Of a stretch of DNA of 64,000 nucleotides, positions 48,601-55,477 are shown in pieces. Positions within the stretch are counted from its first letter, which is position 1, and every line of letters begins with the position of its first letter. A model generated the notes under the pieces. It saw nothing but the letters and a program-made list of their open reading frames with translations, searched no databases and had not been told where the DNA came from. The DNA lies in assembly GCF_026000115.1 (NCBI RefSeq), contig NZ_AP026867.1, positions 4,762,001 to 4,826,000 on the forward strand, in the 5' to 3' direction. This DNA comes from Aureispira anguillae. GTDB lineage: Bacteria > Bacteroidota > Bacteroidia > Chitinophagales > Saprospiraceae. Made by a program: the position numbers and the translations under genes.

Positions 48601-49158
48601 ATTATAAATGGCTAATGCATTAATTTTTGCTGCTGCTCTAGTAATCAAATGTTTTCCATCATTGGTCAGGCGAATTTCTGTATCAGGGATGCTACCATGC
48701 TTAGAAACTTCTTTTCCCGAAAGAACATCCAACTCTATAATTTCTCCCGCCTTCATTACTAGAACATGGGTTGTATTGGGAATATAAGTAAACTCCCTAG
48801 TATATAGATCTAGTTTGGTGCGTTTTACAATTTCCCCTGTGGCATGTTTCCAAGCAATCAAGGTTCCTTTGCCATCTATACTAATAATATATTGGTTATC
48901 ACTCGTATATTCTGCCTTCCAAATGTCCCCCGTATGCCCATACAGCACCCTGAACTCTTGGCATAGACTTCTATCCCATATTCGCACGGTTTTATCCATC
49001 CCAGCAGTAACCACAAAACGATTATTGGGGCTAAAATTAATGGTATAAACATTGGAAATATGTCCGCTAGTTACTACTATCTCTGGTTTTTCCTGTGCTG
49101 ATATTTTGTTTAGTAAAAAGCAAAAAAAGGCAATCAATAGGTAATATTTTATAGGCAT
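45676..49158 (-). CDS. Secreted WD40-repeat caspase-like (peptidase C14) protein
   Basis: The 1160-residue product has a signal peptide (MPIKYYLLIAFFCFLLNKISAQ) followed by WD40 propeller repeats from about 30 to 720, with clear blades near each end (VYTINFSPNNRFVVTAGMDKTVRIWD; KGKKIYSTAQDGFIKIWDLE). An Ig-like region (about 760-860) follows, then a caspase-like domain (about 875-1140). The catalytic dyad is H954 in IYISSHG and C1004 in IMIDACHSG, both intact. Orthocaspases of this type cleave after basic residues, but specificity here is unknown. Both the sensor propeller and protease would act in the periplasm or outside. It resembles WD40-caspases of cyanobacteria and Bacteroidota. No operon partner is visible. 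Confidence 0.92.
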   Translation of the reverse strand: MPIKYYLLIAFFCFLLNKISAQEKPEIVVTSGHISNVYTINFSPNNRFVVTAGMDKTVRIWDRSLCQEFRVLYGHTGDIWKAEYTSDNQYIISIDGKGTLIAWKHATGEIVKRTKLDLYTREFTYIPNTTHVLVMKAGEIIELDVLSGKEVSKHGSIPDTEIRLTNDGKHLITRAAAKINALAIYNYKSKTIEGELMANHEEALMNIAISPNGKRVAGFSMANKMITIWDLETKKIITDFKFAEQNLLEMAFTPSNRDLLVMDRTGAIAVYGTKNGKFKRLMNGSTTSDVEQMKKGVYKIGTAFDMAISPDNTMVGVAGMINESKGLGLQPITFMGGTLFDFKHNKELGRLKGYFKMSTHLSVGANAKYLINSVYNKYPGIRVWNMKEGDLERYIPTSGVASASPDGRVFGTWVVGDKEKPVLTVFNAKTIQPIFETTAVDALSEIAFNKDGTRMLTQEVFVDLKDYTKNRYFFRVWDVTNKKQIGKEIEFKTTEMPGFKSLKMSPDGNHIIAQINSSEITCWEVETGQRIQTIPSQIGYEFLLDFVPNSTKLLISQTQPEYDMDARKMKAEMTWFEWDYVTGQKGAIFRTGKEGILFSADFSEDGQYLVTGQGGYFNEVEFNVVVWDWAAKKMRCEMPGHHGEIKFVWFGTKGKKIYSTAQDGFIKIWDLETCQEVGSLIAMEEMDYIILSPDNYYKSSKGNTDGIGFRYKNHLYTFDQFDVQFNRPDKVLRSLGVSKYAVKLYTKAWEKRLSKMGFTPENLTGELALPNIELTNKVELPVTTNEKKLKLNVKAWDERYKLDRISVYINDVPAPALKGISLKKQYTNDIDQELDINLSVGKNLVKISVFNEQGMESLRESFQVNYTPTTQKKPNLYIFTIGVSEFVNEERNLKFATKDATDLIDKFKTSNYFDQVHTEQLYNEMATKENVLKAAQFLAKAGIDDQVLIYISSHGLLDDNLDYYLAMHDVDFENPQVKGLPYDAINHILDGMACRNRLIMIDACHSGEVDKDEAVTRSSIAATNTNVSINHKSGTTLVRPKAGLKNSFTYMKTLFGDVSKGTGATVISAAGGYEFALESEDWNNGVFTYAILQGLTSGDADRNRDGLVYVSELKDYVTLQVVALTDGKQHPTTRSENTLNDFVLFKVKHQLGNGKVIGNK

Positions 49159-49196
49159 AACATTCTATTTTTCTTTCATTGACAATAGGATATAAT

Positions 49197-49245
49197 TTTT
49201 AAGTCGTATGTTGCTTGCTTCAACAACAAAACATACGACTTAAAA
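49197..49245. terminator. Perfect 16-bp inverted repeat
   Basis: TTTTAAGTCGTATGTT (49197-49212) pairs perfectly with AACATACGACTTAAAA (49230-49245). It lies between two minus-strand genes, so it may terminate the upstream membrane-protein gene, but the T tract is weak. Confidence 0.55.
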
Positions 49246-49279
49246 CAAAATGCTCAATGAGCAGTACAAATTCAATCCG

Positions 49280-49906
49280 TTAAATCCATTCTTTTACAGC
49301 AGCGGTAGATAGAAGTCCTAAAAATATAGGTGCCCAAAACACAGGATACCCTACTTTTACAGCATCGATAAATGCCATTTGTGTACTCCAAAGGGGTAAG
49401 CATTCAATACAAATTAAGCTAGCAGGCACAACAGATATAATGGCAACCATTATTGTTATGATATGCATACCATCTGTACTGTTGTGAAAATGTCGTATTG
49501 GAATAAAATAAACCATTGCCCATAAAATAACCACTCCCATTAATTTCCAAATAGAGCCTGCAATGACATTCTGATTTCCCATCATAAGCCCTTTGGTGTA
49601 TAGGGTATAAAAAATTCCTTTGGCGGTAAAATAAGTTCCCAAACTAATTGCATATAGCAACAGTGCATAAATGACAATCCAGACTACTGGTACTTTTAAT
49701 TCTACAATTATTGGCAATAAAAAAGCAGCAACAACCAGCCCCGTTATAATATAAATCACAACTAGGGGTTGCTTGATCCAGTTTAGCCCTTGCCAACCAA
49801 CTACTTGATGCAATTCATACCACCATAATAATAGACAACATCCCCCCAATAAAACAGGGATAATTAATAAAGCAATATCTTTTAAGGTTAGTTGTTGATG
49901 AGCCAT
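49280..49906 (-). CDS. Multi-pass membrane protein, unknown family
   Basis: The 208-residue product has about six membrane helices (for example LLIIPVLLGGCCLLLWW, VVIYIITGLVVAAFLLPIIV, IVIYALLLYAISL, LMGVVILWAMVYFI, IITIMVAIISVVPASLICIE, PVFWAPIFLGLLSTAA). Yip1-type spacing is suggestive but no diagnostic motif was seen, so I leave it unassigned. A hairpin between it and the WD40-caspase gene suggests separate transcription. Confidence 0.75.
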   Translation of the reverse strand: MAHQQLTLKDIALLIIPVLLGGCCLLLWWYELHQVVGWQGLNWIKQPLVVIYIITGLVVAAFLLPIIVELKVPVVWIVIYALLLYAISLGTYFTAKGIFYTLYTKGLMMGNQNVIAGSIWKLMGVVILWAMVYFIPIRHFHNSTDGMHIITIMVAIISVVPASLICIECLPLWSTQMAFIDAVKVGYPVFWAPIFLGLLSTAAVKEWI

Positions 49907-50239
49907 TGATTATAAAATTGCAGAATTACAAGAGACTAGCATAATAAGCTTGGAGTAAGTACAAAACTGGATAAATTTTAAACCTATGCTTAGGAATCAA
50001 AAGAAAATTAAGGCTTTTCTGAATTTTTAGTGCTAATTTTGGAATTTATTTTCAAAATAGTAGTTATCTATATATCGTCTATAAATTCTATTGGGCGATC
50101 TTTTTCATTACGCTATGTCAAAAATGCAACTCAATTCGACGAACATTTGTTGCCTTGTATGACAACATGTCTTTCTGTTTTATGAAGTCTTTAATACAAA
50201 ATCATAGCGTATTTAATAATAACAATAATCAAATATAGT
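49907..50239. other. Divergent intergenic region before rbfA
   Basis: AT-rich, no ORF or RNA gene. It must contain the divergent promoters for the membrane-protein gene and rbfA, but I found no perfect TAnnTTTG match. Confidence 0.5.
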
Positions 50240-50677
50240 TTGGAACAAACAAAAAAACAACGCCAAGTCGGCACCTTAATACAGCATGAATTCAGCACAA
50301 TTTTACAATCAGAAGGTGCTTTTTTGTATGGAGTAGATCCATTGGTCACTGTAACGAATGTCAAAATGAGTTCAGACTTAGGAATTGCTTATATTTATGT
50401 TAGTGTTTATAATGTACCTTACAAGCAAGAAGTCGTTAAGGAACTTTGGGAAAACCTATCCTACCTGAGAGGGCAATTGGGAAAACGGATTCGCAAACAA
50501 GTACGTCGAATTCCTATGCTTAAGTTTTTTATTGATGATACGTTAGATGAAGTAGAACATATTGATAACCTTTTCTCTAAGATTCACTCTGAAAAAAACA
50601 CGCAAAATCGTTCGATGAAGGAGGCTATGGAAGCTAGGAAAAAATTAGAAGAATTAAATAATGACGAAGAGGAGTAA
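50240..50677 (+). CDS. rbfA: Ribosome-binding factor A, apparent TTG start
   Basis: The 145-residue product matches RbfA (TKKQRQVGTLIQHEFSTIL, then VTVTNVKMSSDLGIAYIYVSVY, LSYLRGQLGKRIRKQVRRIPMLKFFIDDTLDEVEHIDNLF). It binds the 30S subunit during late 16S processing and cold adaptation. The first in-frame codon giving the full N-terminus (LEQTKKQRQ) is TTG at 50240; no upstream ATG is available and the first in-frame ATG would remove conserved residues. A TTG start is unusual and may lower translation. A charged tail (MKEAMEARKKLEELNNDEEE) ends the protein. Confidence 0.92.
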   Translation: MEQTKKQRQVGTLIQHEFSTILQSEGAFLYGVDPLVTVTNVKMSSDLGIAYIYVSVYNVPYKQEVVKELWENLSYLRGQLGKRIRKQVRRIPMLKFFIDDTLDEVEHIDNLFSKIHSEKNTQNRSMKEAMEARKKLEELNNDEEE

Positions 50678-50709
50678 AATATTTTTCCAATTTATTTAGT
50701 TTAAACATA

Positions 50710-50773
50710 TAAGCAACTAAGCAAAAGTAATTCTGCTTAGTTGCTTAGGAATGTAGTCGCTTGCTACATTCCT
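50710..50773. promoter_or_regulatory. Two tandem perfect hairpins between rbfA and the permease gene
   Basis: TAAGCAACTAAGCA (50710-50723) pairs with TGCTTAGTTGCTTA (50734-50747), and immediately after it AGGAATGTAG (50747-50756) pairs with CTACATTCCT (50764-50773). They share base 50747, so the stems abut. No T tract follows, so attenuation or mRNA protection is as likely as termination. Confidence 0.6.
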
Positions 50774-50790
50774 AATGTAATTTTGTGACT

Positions 50791-52041
50791 ATGAATCTAC
50801 CTTTCAAGTTTGCCAGACGCTATGTTTTCTCCAAGAAATCAACCAATGCGATCAATATTATATCAGGGATTGCTGTTTTTGGGATAGCCATAGGAAGTAT
50901 GGCATTGATTATAATCATGTCTGTATTTAATGGTTTTGAGAGCTTATTGGGTGGTTTTATTGGCAACTTTAAACCCGATGTAAAAATCACTACTGTCGAG
51001 GGAAAGGTCTTTGTTCCCGATAGTAGCTTGATCCATCAAATTCGTTTATTGGACGGGGTTACGGCTGTTTCTCAGACGCTAGAAGAAATTGCACTGCTAG
51101 AATATGATGGAATTCAAAACATTGCCAATTTAAAAGGAGTAGATCATAATTATACACAAGTAACAGCAATTGACACCTGCCTAAAAAAAAACCACCAATA
51201 TCAAGTTTATGATTCGCTCAGTCAGGTTAACTATGCTGTTGTAGGCGCTAATTTAGAATATGCCCTCAATATCTCCGTAGGGCAAGCTTTCAATCGTCCT
51301 ATTACTGTTTATATGCCCAAACGAACGGGTAGAATGTCAACAAACCCAACCAAAAAGCCGTTCAAAAAACGCAAGGTTTACCCTGCTGCAATCTACGCCA
51401 TTCAACAATCGGAGTACGACGATTATGCCATTACAAATTTGCCCTTTGTTCAAGATATTACTTCTTATAAATCGGGTGAAATTTCAGCACTAGAACTCAA
51501 ACTTAACAACACTATAGATGAAGCGATTACACTAGAATCGATCCGACAAATAATGGGCGATCAATTTCTTGTCCAAAATCGCTATCAGCAAGATGAAGCT
51601 TTATACAACATTACCCAATTAGAAAAATATGTTGCTTACCTTATTTTTGCCTTTACGCTTGTTTTAGTTGCTTTTAATATGGTTGGAGCTTTGTGGATGC
51701 TTGTTTTAGACAAGAAGAAAGATATTTCGACCCTAAAAGCAATGGGGGCAACCAATCAACTGGTGCGTCAAATTTTTATTGCAGAGGGCTTTTTACTCTC
51801 TTTTCTAGGTTTGTCTCTGGGCTGCTTTATGGCAATTGTACTTTGTTATTTACAACAAAAATATGGCTTGGTTCAACTGAGTGGTGGATCTGGTGATTTT
51901 ATTATAGATGCCTACCCTGTTGAAATGCGATTGGGGGATTTTATTGTTGTTATTCTTACCGTTTTGGGAATTGGAACGAGTGCCGCTTGGATTCCAGCTC
52001 AAAGAGCTAGTAAAATAGGGAACGTATTAAGGAAGGGATAA
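50791..52041 (+). CDS. LolC/LolE-type FtsX-family permease
   Basis: I start at ATG 50791 (MNLPFKFARRYVFSKKSTN) rather than the GTG six bases earlier. The 416-residue product has the family layout: an N-terminal helix (about 20-45, AINIISGIAVFGIAIGSMALIIIMSVFNGF), a long periplasmic domain, and three C-terminal helices (VAYLIFAFTLVLVAFNMVGALWMLV, FLLSFLGLSLGCFMAIVL, FIVVILTVLGIGTSAAWIPA). The DKKKDISTLKAMGATNQLVRQIF motif is typical of LolC/E coupling sites. Lipoprotein release is the usual role, but the ATPase LolD is not adjacent, so substrate is inferred. A small membrane-protein gene follows 26 bp downstream. Confidence 0.87.
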   Translation: MNLPFKFARRYVFSKKSTNAINIISGIAVFGIAIGSMALIIIMSVFNGFESLLGGFIGNFKPDVKITTVEGKVFVPDSSLIHQIRLLDGVTAVSQTLEEIALLEYDGIQNIANLKGVDHNYTQVTAIDTCLKKNHQYQVYDSLSQVNYAVVGANLEYALNISVGQAFNRPITVYMPKRTGRMSTNPTKKPFKKRKVYPAAIYAIQQSEYDDYAITNLPFVQDITSYKSGEISALELKLNNTIDEAITLESIRQIMGDQFLVQNRYQQDEALYNITQLEKYVAYLIFAFTLVLVAFNMVGALWMLVLDKKKDISTLKAMGATNQLVRQIFIAEGFLLSFLGLSLGCFMAIVLCYLQQKYGLVQLSGGSGDFIIDAYPVEMRLGDFIVVILTVLGIGTSAAWIPAQRASKIGNVLRKG

Positions 52042-52067
52042 GCTAGTATTCATTTAAAATTAGCACT

Positions 52068-52451
52068 ATGAATCCAGAATTATTAGACTTTGACACTCCT
52101 CAGCAGCCAAACACTTTTGAACGATTGCTTGCTTTTATCCAAGCCGTTCCGCTCTATCAAAAGGTCTTAGCGATTCTGCTCTTTGCTTTAGGAGATGCAC
52201 TTATTATCTTTTTTAAAGCCTCCAAACCTTTTGAATGGATAGAAATCGCTCAAGTTTGGGGAGGCTTACTCCTACTCATTGTTTTTTTTAGCAGTCTTTT
52301 AAAAGCTTTTTTGTTGGGAATTAATTTTTTATACCAAAAAATAACTGGAAAGACCAGCCAATTAACAGCCCTAAACAGTTCTAGTATTACCTTAATGGTA
52401 GCTTTTTTAAGCTTCATCACCTTACTCATTCTAGCCTACTTTATTGATTAG
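52068..52451 (+). CDS. Small three-helix membrane protein
   Basis: The 127-residue product has hydrophobic segments near residues 33-50 (VLAILLFALGDALIIFF), 65-85 (GGLLLLIVFFSSLLKAFLLGI) and 105-126 (SITLMVAFLSFITLLILAYFI). No known family is recognised. It lies 26 bp after the permease gene and likely shares its mRNA; a role with the permease or ABC exporter is only positional inference. Confidence 0.68.
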   Translation: MNPELLDFDTPQQPNTFERLLAFIQAVPLYQKVLAILLFALGDALIIFFKASKPFEWIEIAQVWGGLLLLIVFFSSLLKAFLLGINFLYQKITGKTSQLTALNSSSITLMVAFLSFITLLILAYFID

Positions 52452-52600
52452 TCATTCCCTCTTTTTCAACTATTGCCCTGATTTTCAGCAAAAACAACGT
52501 CTACCATAACCTTTCTTTTAATAAAAGTGCCTTGGTGCTAAACAAAATAGGAGCAAAAGTTATTTAGTGAGAAGTAAGATTCATTCCTAAAAAAACAATC

Positions 52601-54340
52601 ATGAGCGAAAGAAAAAATGTTAGTTTTAGTTGGGCGTTAAGAACGATTGTTTGGCCCCGCAGAAAAACCATAGCAATTGGTTTAGTCCTAATTGTCATTA
52701 GCCGATTAGCCAGTTTAGTATTGCCTTGGGCCAGTAAATATTTGATGGATGAAGTCATTGTCCACAAAGATATTGATCTATTAAAGTATCTTTTGGCAGG
52801 AGTAACCTTAGCCATTTTGGTTCAAGCGATTACTTCTTTTTTACTGACCAAAATATTAAGTATTGAAGCACAGCACCTCATTGCCAAATTTAGAGCAAGA
52901 GTTCAACGAAAAATTCTATCTCTTCCCATTAGCTTTTTTGACAACAACAAATCAGGAGCCTTAGTTTCTCGAATTATGAACGATGTAGAAGGGGTGAGAA
53001 ATTTAGTTGGTACAGGCTTGGTTCAACTTGTAGGTGGAACCTTTACGGCGATTGTTTCTTTTGTCTTATTGATACAAATTAATGCCACCATGACATTTTT
53101 TGTCTTGGTTCCAATATCTATTTTTGCGGTTATCGCCCTAAAAGCCTTTGGGTATATTCGTCCTATATTCCGAACCCGTGGCAAAATCAGTGCTGAAGTA
53201 ACAGGTCGGCTAACAGAAACCCTCAATGGAGTACGAGTCATCAAGGGATTCAACGCCGAAACACAAGAAAATAAAACCTTTGAAGATGGCGTAGAACGTC
53301 TATTTGAAAACATCAAAAAAAGCATGACCTCAACAGCCTTGGTTACTAGCTCGGCAACCTTTTTATTGGGGCTAACCACCACGGGTATCATGGGAATTGG
53401 AGGGTATTTAATGATCCAAGATCAAATGACTTTTGGTGATTTTCTATCTTTTACCCTCTATTTGGGCTTAATGATCTCGCCAATTGTACAAATGAGCAAT
53501 ATTGGCAGTCAGTTGACAGAGGCTTTAGCGGGCTTAGATCGAACAGAGGAAATTATGAAAATGGCAGAAGAGGATAACCCTGAAGTTCGCAACATTCATA
53601 CCGATACAATCGATGGGGAAATTGTTTTTGATGACATTCATTTTTCATACGAAGAAAGCAAAGAAGTATTGCATGGTATTAATTTTTCTGCTGCCGCAGG
53701 TTCGGTCACGGCTCTAGTGGGTTCCTCTGGTTCTGGTAAATCTACCATAGCTAGTTTAGCTGCTTCTTTTTTAAATCCTTCTTCGGGAACCATTACCATT
53801 GATGGGCACAATTTGGCTCAGGTAAATCTAAAAAGTTACCGTCAACATCTAGGGGTGGTGCTCCAAGACGATTTTTTATTTGAAGGAACCATCCGAGAGA
53901 ATATTCTCTTTCCTAGACCCAATGCCAGTGAAGAAGAGCTACAAGCAGCCGTCAAAAATGCCTATGTCAATGAATTTACCGATCGTTTTGAAGAGGGCTT
54001 AGAAACGGTTATTGGCGAGCGAGGTGTCAAATTATCAGGTGGACAAAAACAACGCATTTCCATTGCTAGAGCATTGTTGGCAGATCCTCAAATTATCATT
54101 TTGGACGAAGCAACCTCTAATCTCGATACCGAAAGTGAGGTCTTGATTCAAAAAAGTTTGGATGTGCTGATGAAAAATAGAACCACCTTTGTTATTGCCC
54201 ATCGTCTAAGCACCATTCGTCAAGCAGATCAAATACTAGTAATCGAAAATGGAAAAATCAAAGAGCGAGGCAATCACGATGAGTTAATTGCCAAACAAGG
54301 ACGTTATTATGAGTTGTTCACTTACCAAAGCAGGATTTAA
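52601..54340 (+). CDS. MsbA-like ABC exporter half-transporter
   Basis: The 579-residue protein has six membrane helices in the N-terminal half (about 20-310) and a nucleotide-binding domain from about 340. Walker A is GSSGSGKST, the signature is LSGGQKQRIS, Walker B is IIILDEATSNLD, the Q-loop is VVLQDDF and the H-loop is AHRLS. The intracellular loop VSRIMNDVEGVRN fits the lipid/drug exporter group. It would act as a homodimer in the inner membrane. MsbA-type lipid export is possible but substrate cannot be read from sequence. The start ATG follows an AT-rich leader with no strong Shine-Dalgarno. Confidence 0.93.
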   Translation: MSERKNVSFSWALRTIVWPRRKTIAIGLVLIVISRLASLVLPWASKYLMDEVIVHKDIDLLKYLLAGVTLAILVQAITSFLLTKILSIEAQHLIAKFRARVQRKILSLPISFFDNNKSGALVSRIMNDVEGVRNLVGTGLVQLVGGTFTAIVSFVLLIQINATMTFFVLVPISIFAVIALKAFGYIRPIFRTRGKISAEVTGRLTETLNGVRVIKGFNAETQENKTFEDGVERLFENIKKSMTSTALVTSSATFLLGLTTTGIMGIGGYLMIQDQMTFGDFLSFTLYLGLMISPIVQMSNIGSQLTEALAGLDRTEEIMKMAEEDNPEVRNIHTDTIDGEIVFDDIHFSYEESKEVLHGINFSAAAGSVTALVGSSGSGKSTIASLAASFLNPSSGTITIDGHNLAQVNLKSYRQHLGVVLQDDFLFEGTIRENILFPRPNASEEELQAAVKNAYVNEFTDRFEEGLETVIGERGVKLSGGQKQRISIARALLADPQIIILDEATSNLDTESEVLIQKSLDVLMKNRTTFVIAHRLSTIRQADQILVIENGKIKERGNHDELIAKQGRYYELFTYQSRI

Positions 54341-54380
54341 TACACAGTACATTTAAACATAGGGCGCTTTGGTTCTAATT

Positions 54381-54845
54381 TTATGCCCCAATTGAATTTT
54401 TGACTTTGTCTTGTTCTACTTGGCGGGTAACGTCATCTTCTGAAATGATAAATTCTTGCTTTTTGATCATTAACTTCCACCAAGTTTTAGTTTTTATCAA
54501 ATTTCCTGCATGTTTTTCAAGACGATAACAAAGTTCAATATTGGGCTCTTCTTTATCATTTATAATCCGACTCAATTTTGTATAATGAATGGCTAAATCT
54601 TTTGCTATTTCACGCCTTGGCTTTTTGAGGATACGAATGTACTCTTCGAGGTATTTTCCAAACGTTTTTTCAAAAGAAAAACCATCCTCTTTTAAATAAT
54701 CCTCTATAAGAAAACGCAAGCGCATGACATCAGCTAAAATTCTATCTTCTTCAGAAGTCTCTTTTAGCTTTTTCATCCGCAAAATGCTAATTTTGTCCTG
54801 CACTTCTTTTGCTTTTTTTTCAGATAGTTCAGCAGGAATCAACAT
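54381..54845 (-). CDS. Helix-turn-helix protein with frameshifted 5' end
   Basis: The annotated frame begins at ATG 54845 (MLIPAELSEKKAKEVQDKIS) and gives 154 residues. LRFLIEDYLK and SFEKTFGKYLEEYI precede an HTH-type region RREIAKDLAIHYTKLSRIINDKEEP, then LCYRLEKHAGNLI. It resembles a Bacteroidota family of HTH proteins sometimes annotated as HigA-like antitoxins. Homologues as I recall them begin further upstream with a KYTxEEI motif. That motif is in frame here (54846-54881) but has no start codon. An ATG at 54910 begins MKYEKIYQALRKN in a different frame. A single -1 slip at the A5 run (54873-54877) would join them. A programmed shift, an indel or a sequencing error are all possible. No toxin gene is adjacent. 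Confidence 0.7.
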   Translation of the reverse strand: MLIPAELSEKKAKEVQDKISILRMKKLKETSEEDRILADVMRLRFLIEDYLKEDGFSFEKTFGKYLEEYIRILKKPRREIAKDLAIHYTKLSRIINDKEEPNIELCYRLEKHAGNLIKTKTWWKLMIKKQEFIISEDDVTRQVEQDKVKNSIGA

Positions 54846-54913
54846 AGCGTCTACTATTTCCTCTTTGGTATATTTTTCCTTAACGCTTGATATATTTTTT
54901 CGTATTTCATGTT

Positions 54914-54925
54914 ACAAATATTTGT
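54914..54925. promoter_or_regulatory. 12-bp palindrome upstream of HTH gene
   Basis: ACAAATATTTGT is a perfect palindrome directly before the ATG at 54910. It could be an operator for autoregulation by the HTH protein. Chance is also plausible in such AT-rich DNA. Confidence 0.3.
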
Positions 54926-55477
54926 CGATATCAAAATGTACACTCATTAAAAATAGACCTTTTTTAGATAGTATCCAACATAAAGCACATCGATTGATTT
55001 ACTCAGCCGAACTAATACGTAAATACCTTTAGCGTACGAAAGAATTCATAACAATACTTTCTACATCAGAAGATTTAGGGAATCCTTATTCTTCAACAAT
55101 CACTTTTGTTTTTAGAATATTATGGAATACGCTCGTAATTTCTTATATATGTAACTGAATTCCTTAAGGAAGTGTTAATTTTTTTGTTTACGAATTTTAT
55201 ACTTGTATAAAATTGGGTCCTACACCCTGCTTTTTTTTACAAAAGCAAGTAAAACCTCCCCCCAAAAAATAACTTTTACTCATAACATTTTTCGTCTCTA
55301 AAAACACATTATTTAACCAACATACTATTTCTTTGAAATGTCTTTTGGAACCCAAAAGAATTGAAGTTGTTTAAGAATGGAATTGCATTAAAAATAGTAC
55401 TCATTTAGAATATTAGCTTATTTTTATACAACTCCATGGTATGCAAAACCATTTCATAGATGCTAAAAACAAAAAGT
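54926..55477. other. Intergenic region with a MITE-like remnant
   Basis: It lies between the divergent HTH gene and the first paralog. No gene is supported. A decayed inverted-repeat element occupies 55362-55435. Confidence 0.5.
55362..55435. mobile_element. Decayed MITE-like copy
   Basis: The left end TGAAGTTGTTTAAGAATGGA matches the right-end arm of the element at 42544-42706 for its first 17 bases. The right end ATTTTTATACAACTCC reads GGAGTTGTATAAAAAT in reverse complement, 14 of 16 matching the arm. No direct repeat was found. Confidence 0.45.

Noticed and set aside
54381-54910. Toxin-antitoxin operon
   Set aside because: The HTH protein resembles some antitoxins, but no toxin gene is on either side. 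The upstream 18-codon frame is better explained as its displaced N-terminus.
54724-55032. Plus-strand ORF of 102 residues opposite the HTH gene
   Set aside because: Most of it is antisense to the HTH coding region, and the product shows no recognisable domain. It is probably a shadow, although its 3' part lies outside the HTH gene.
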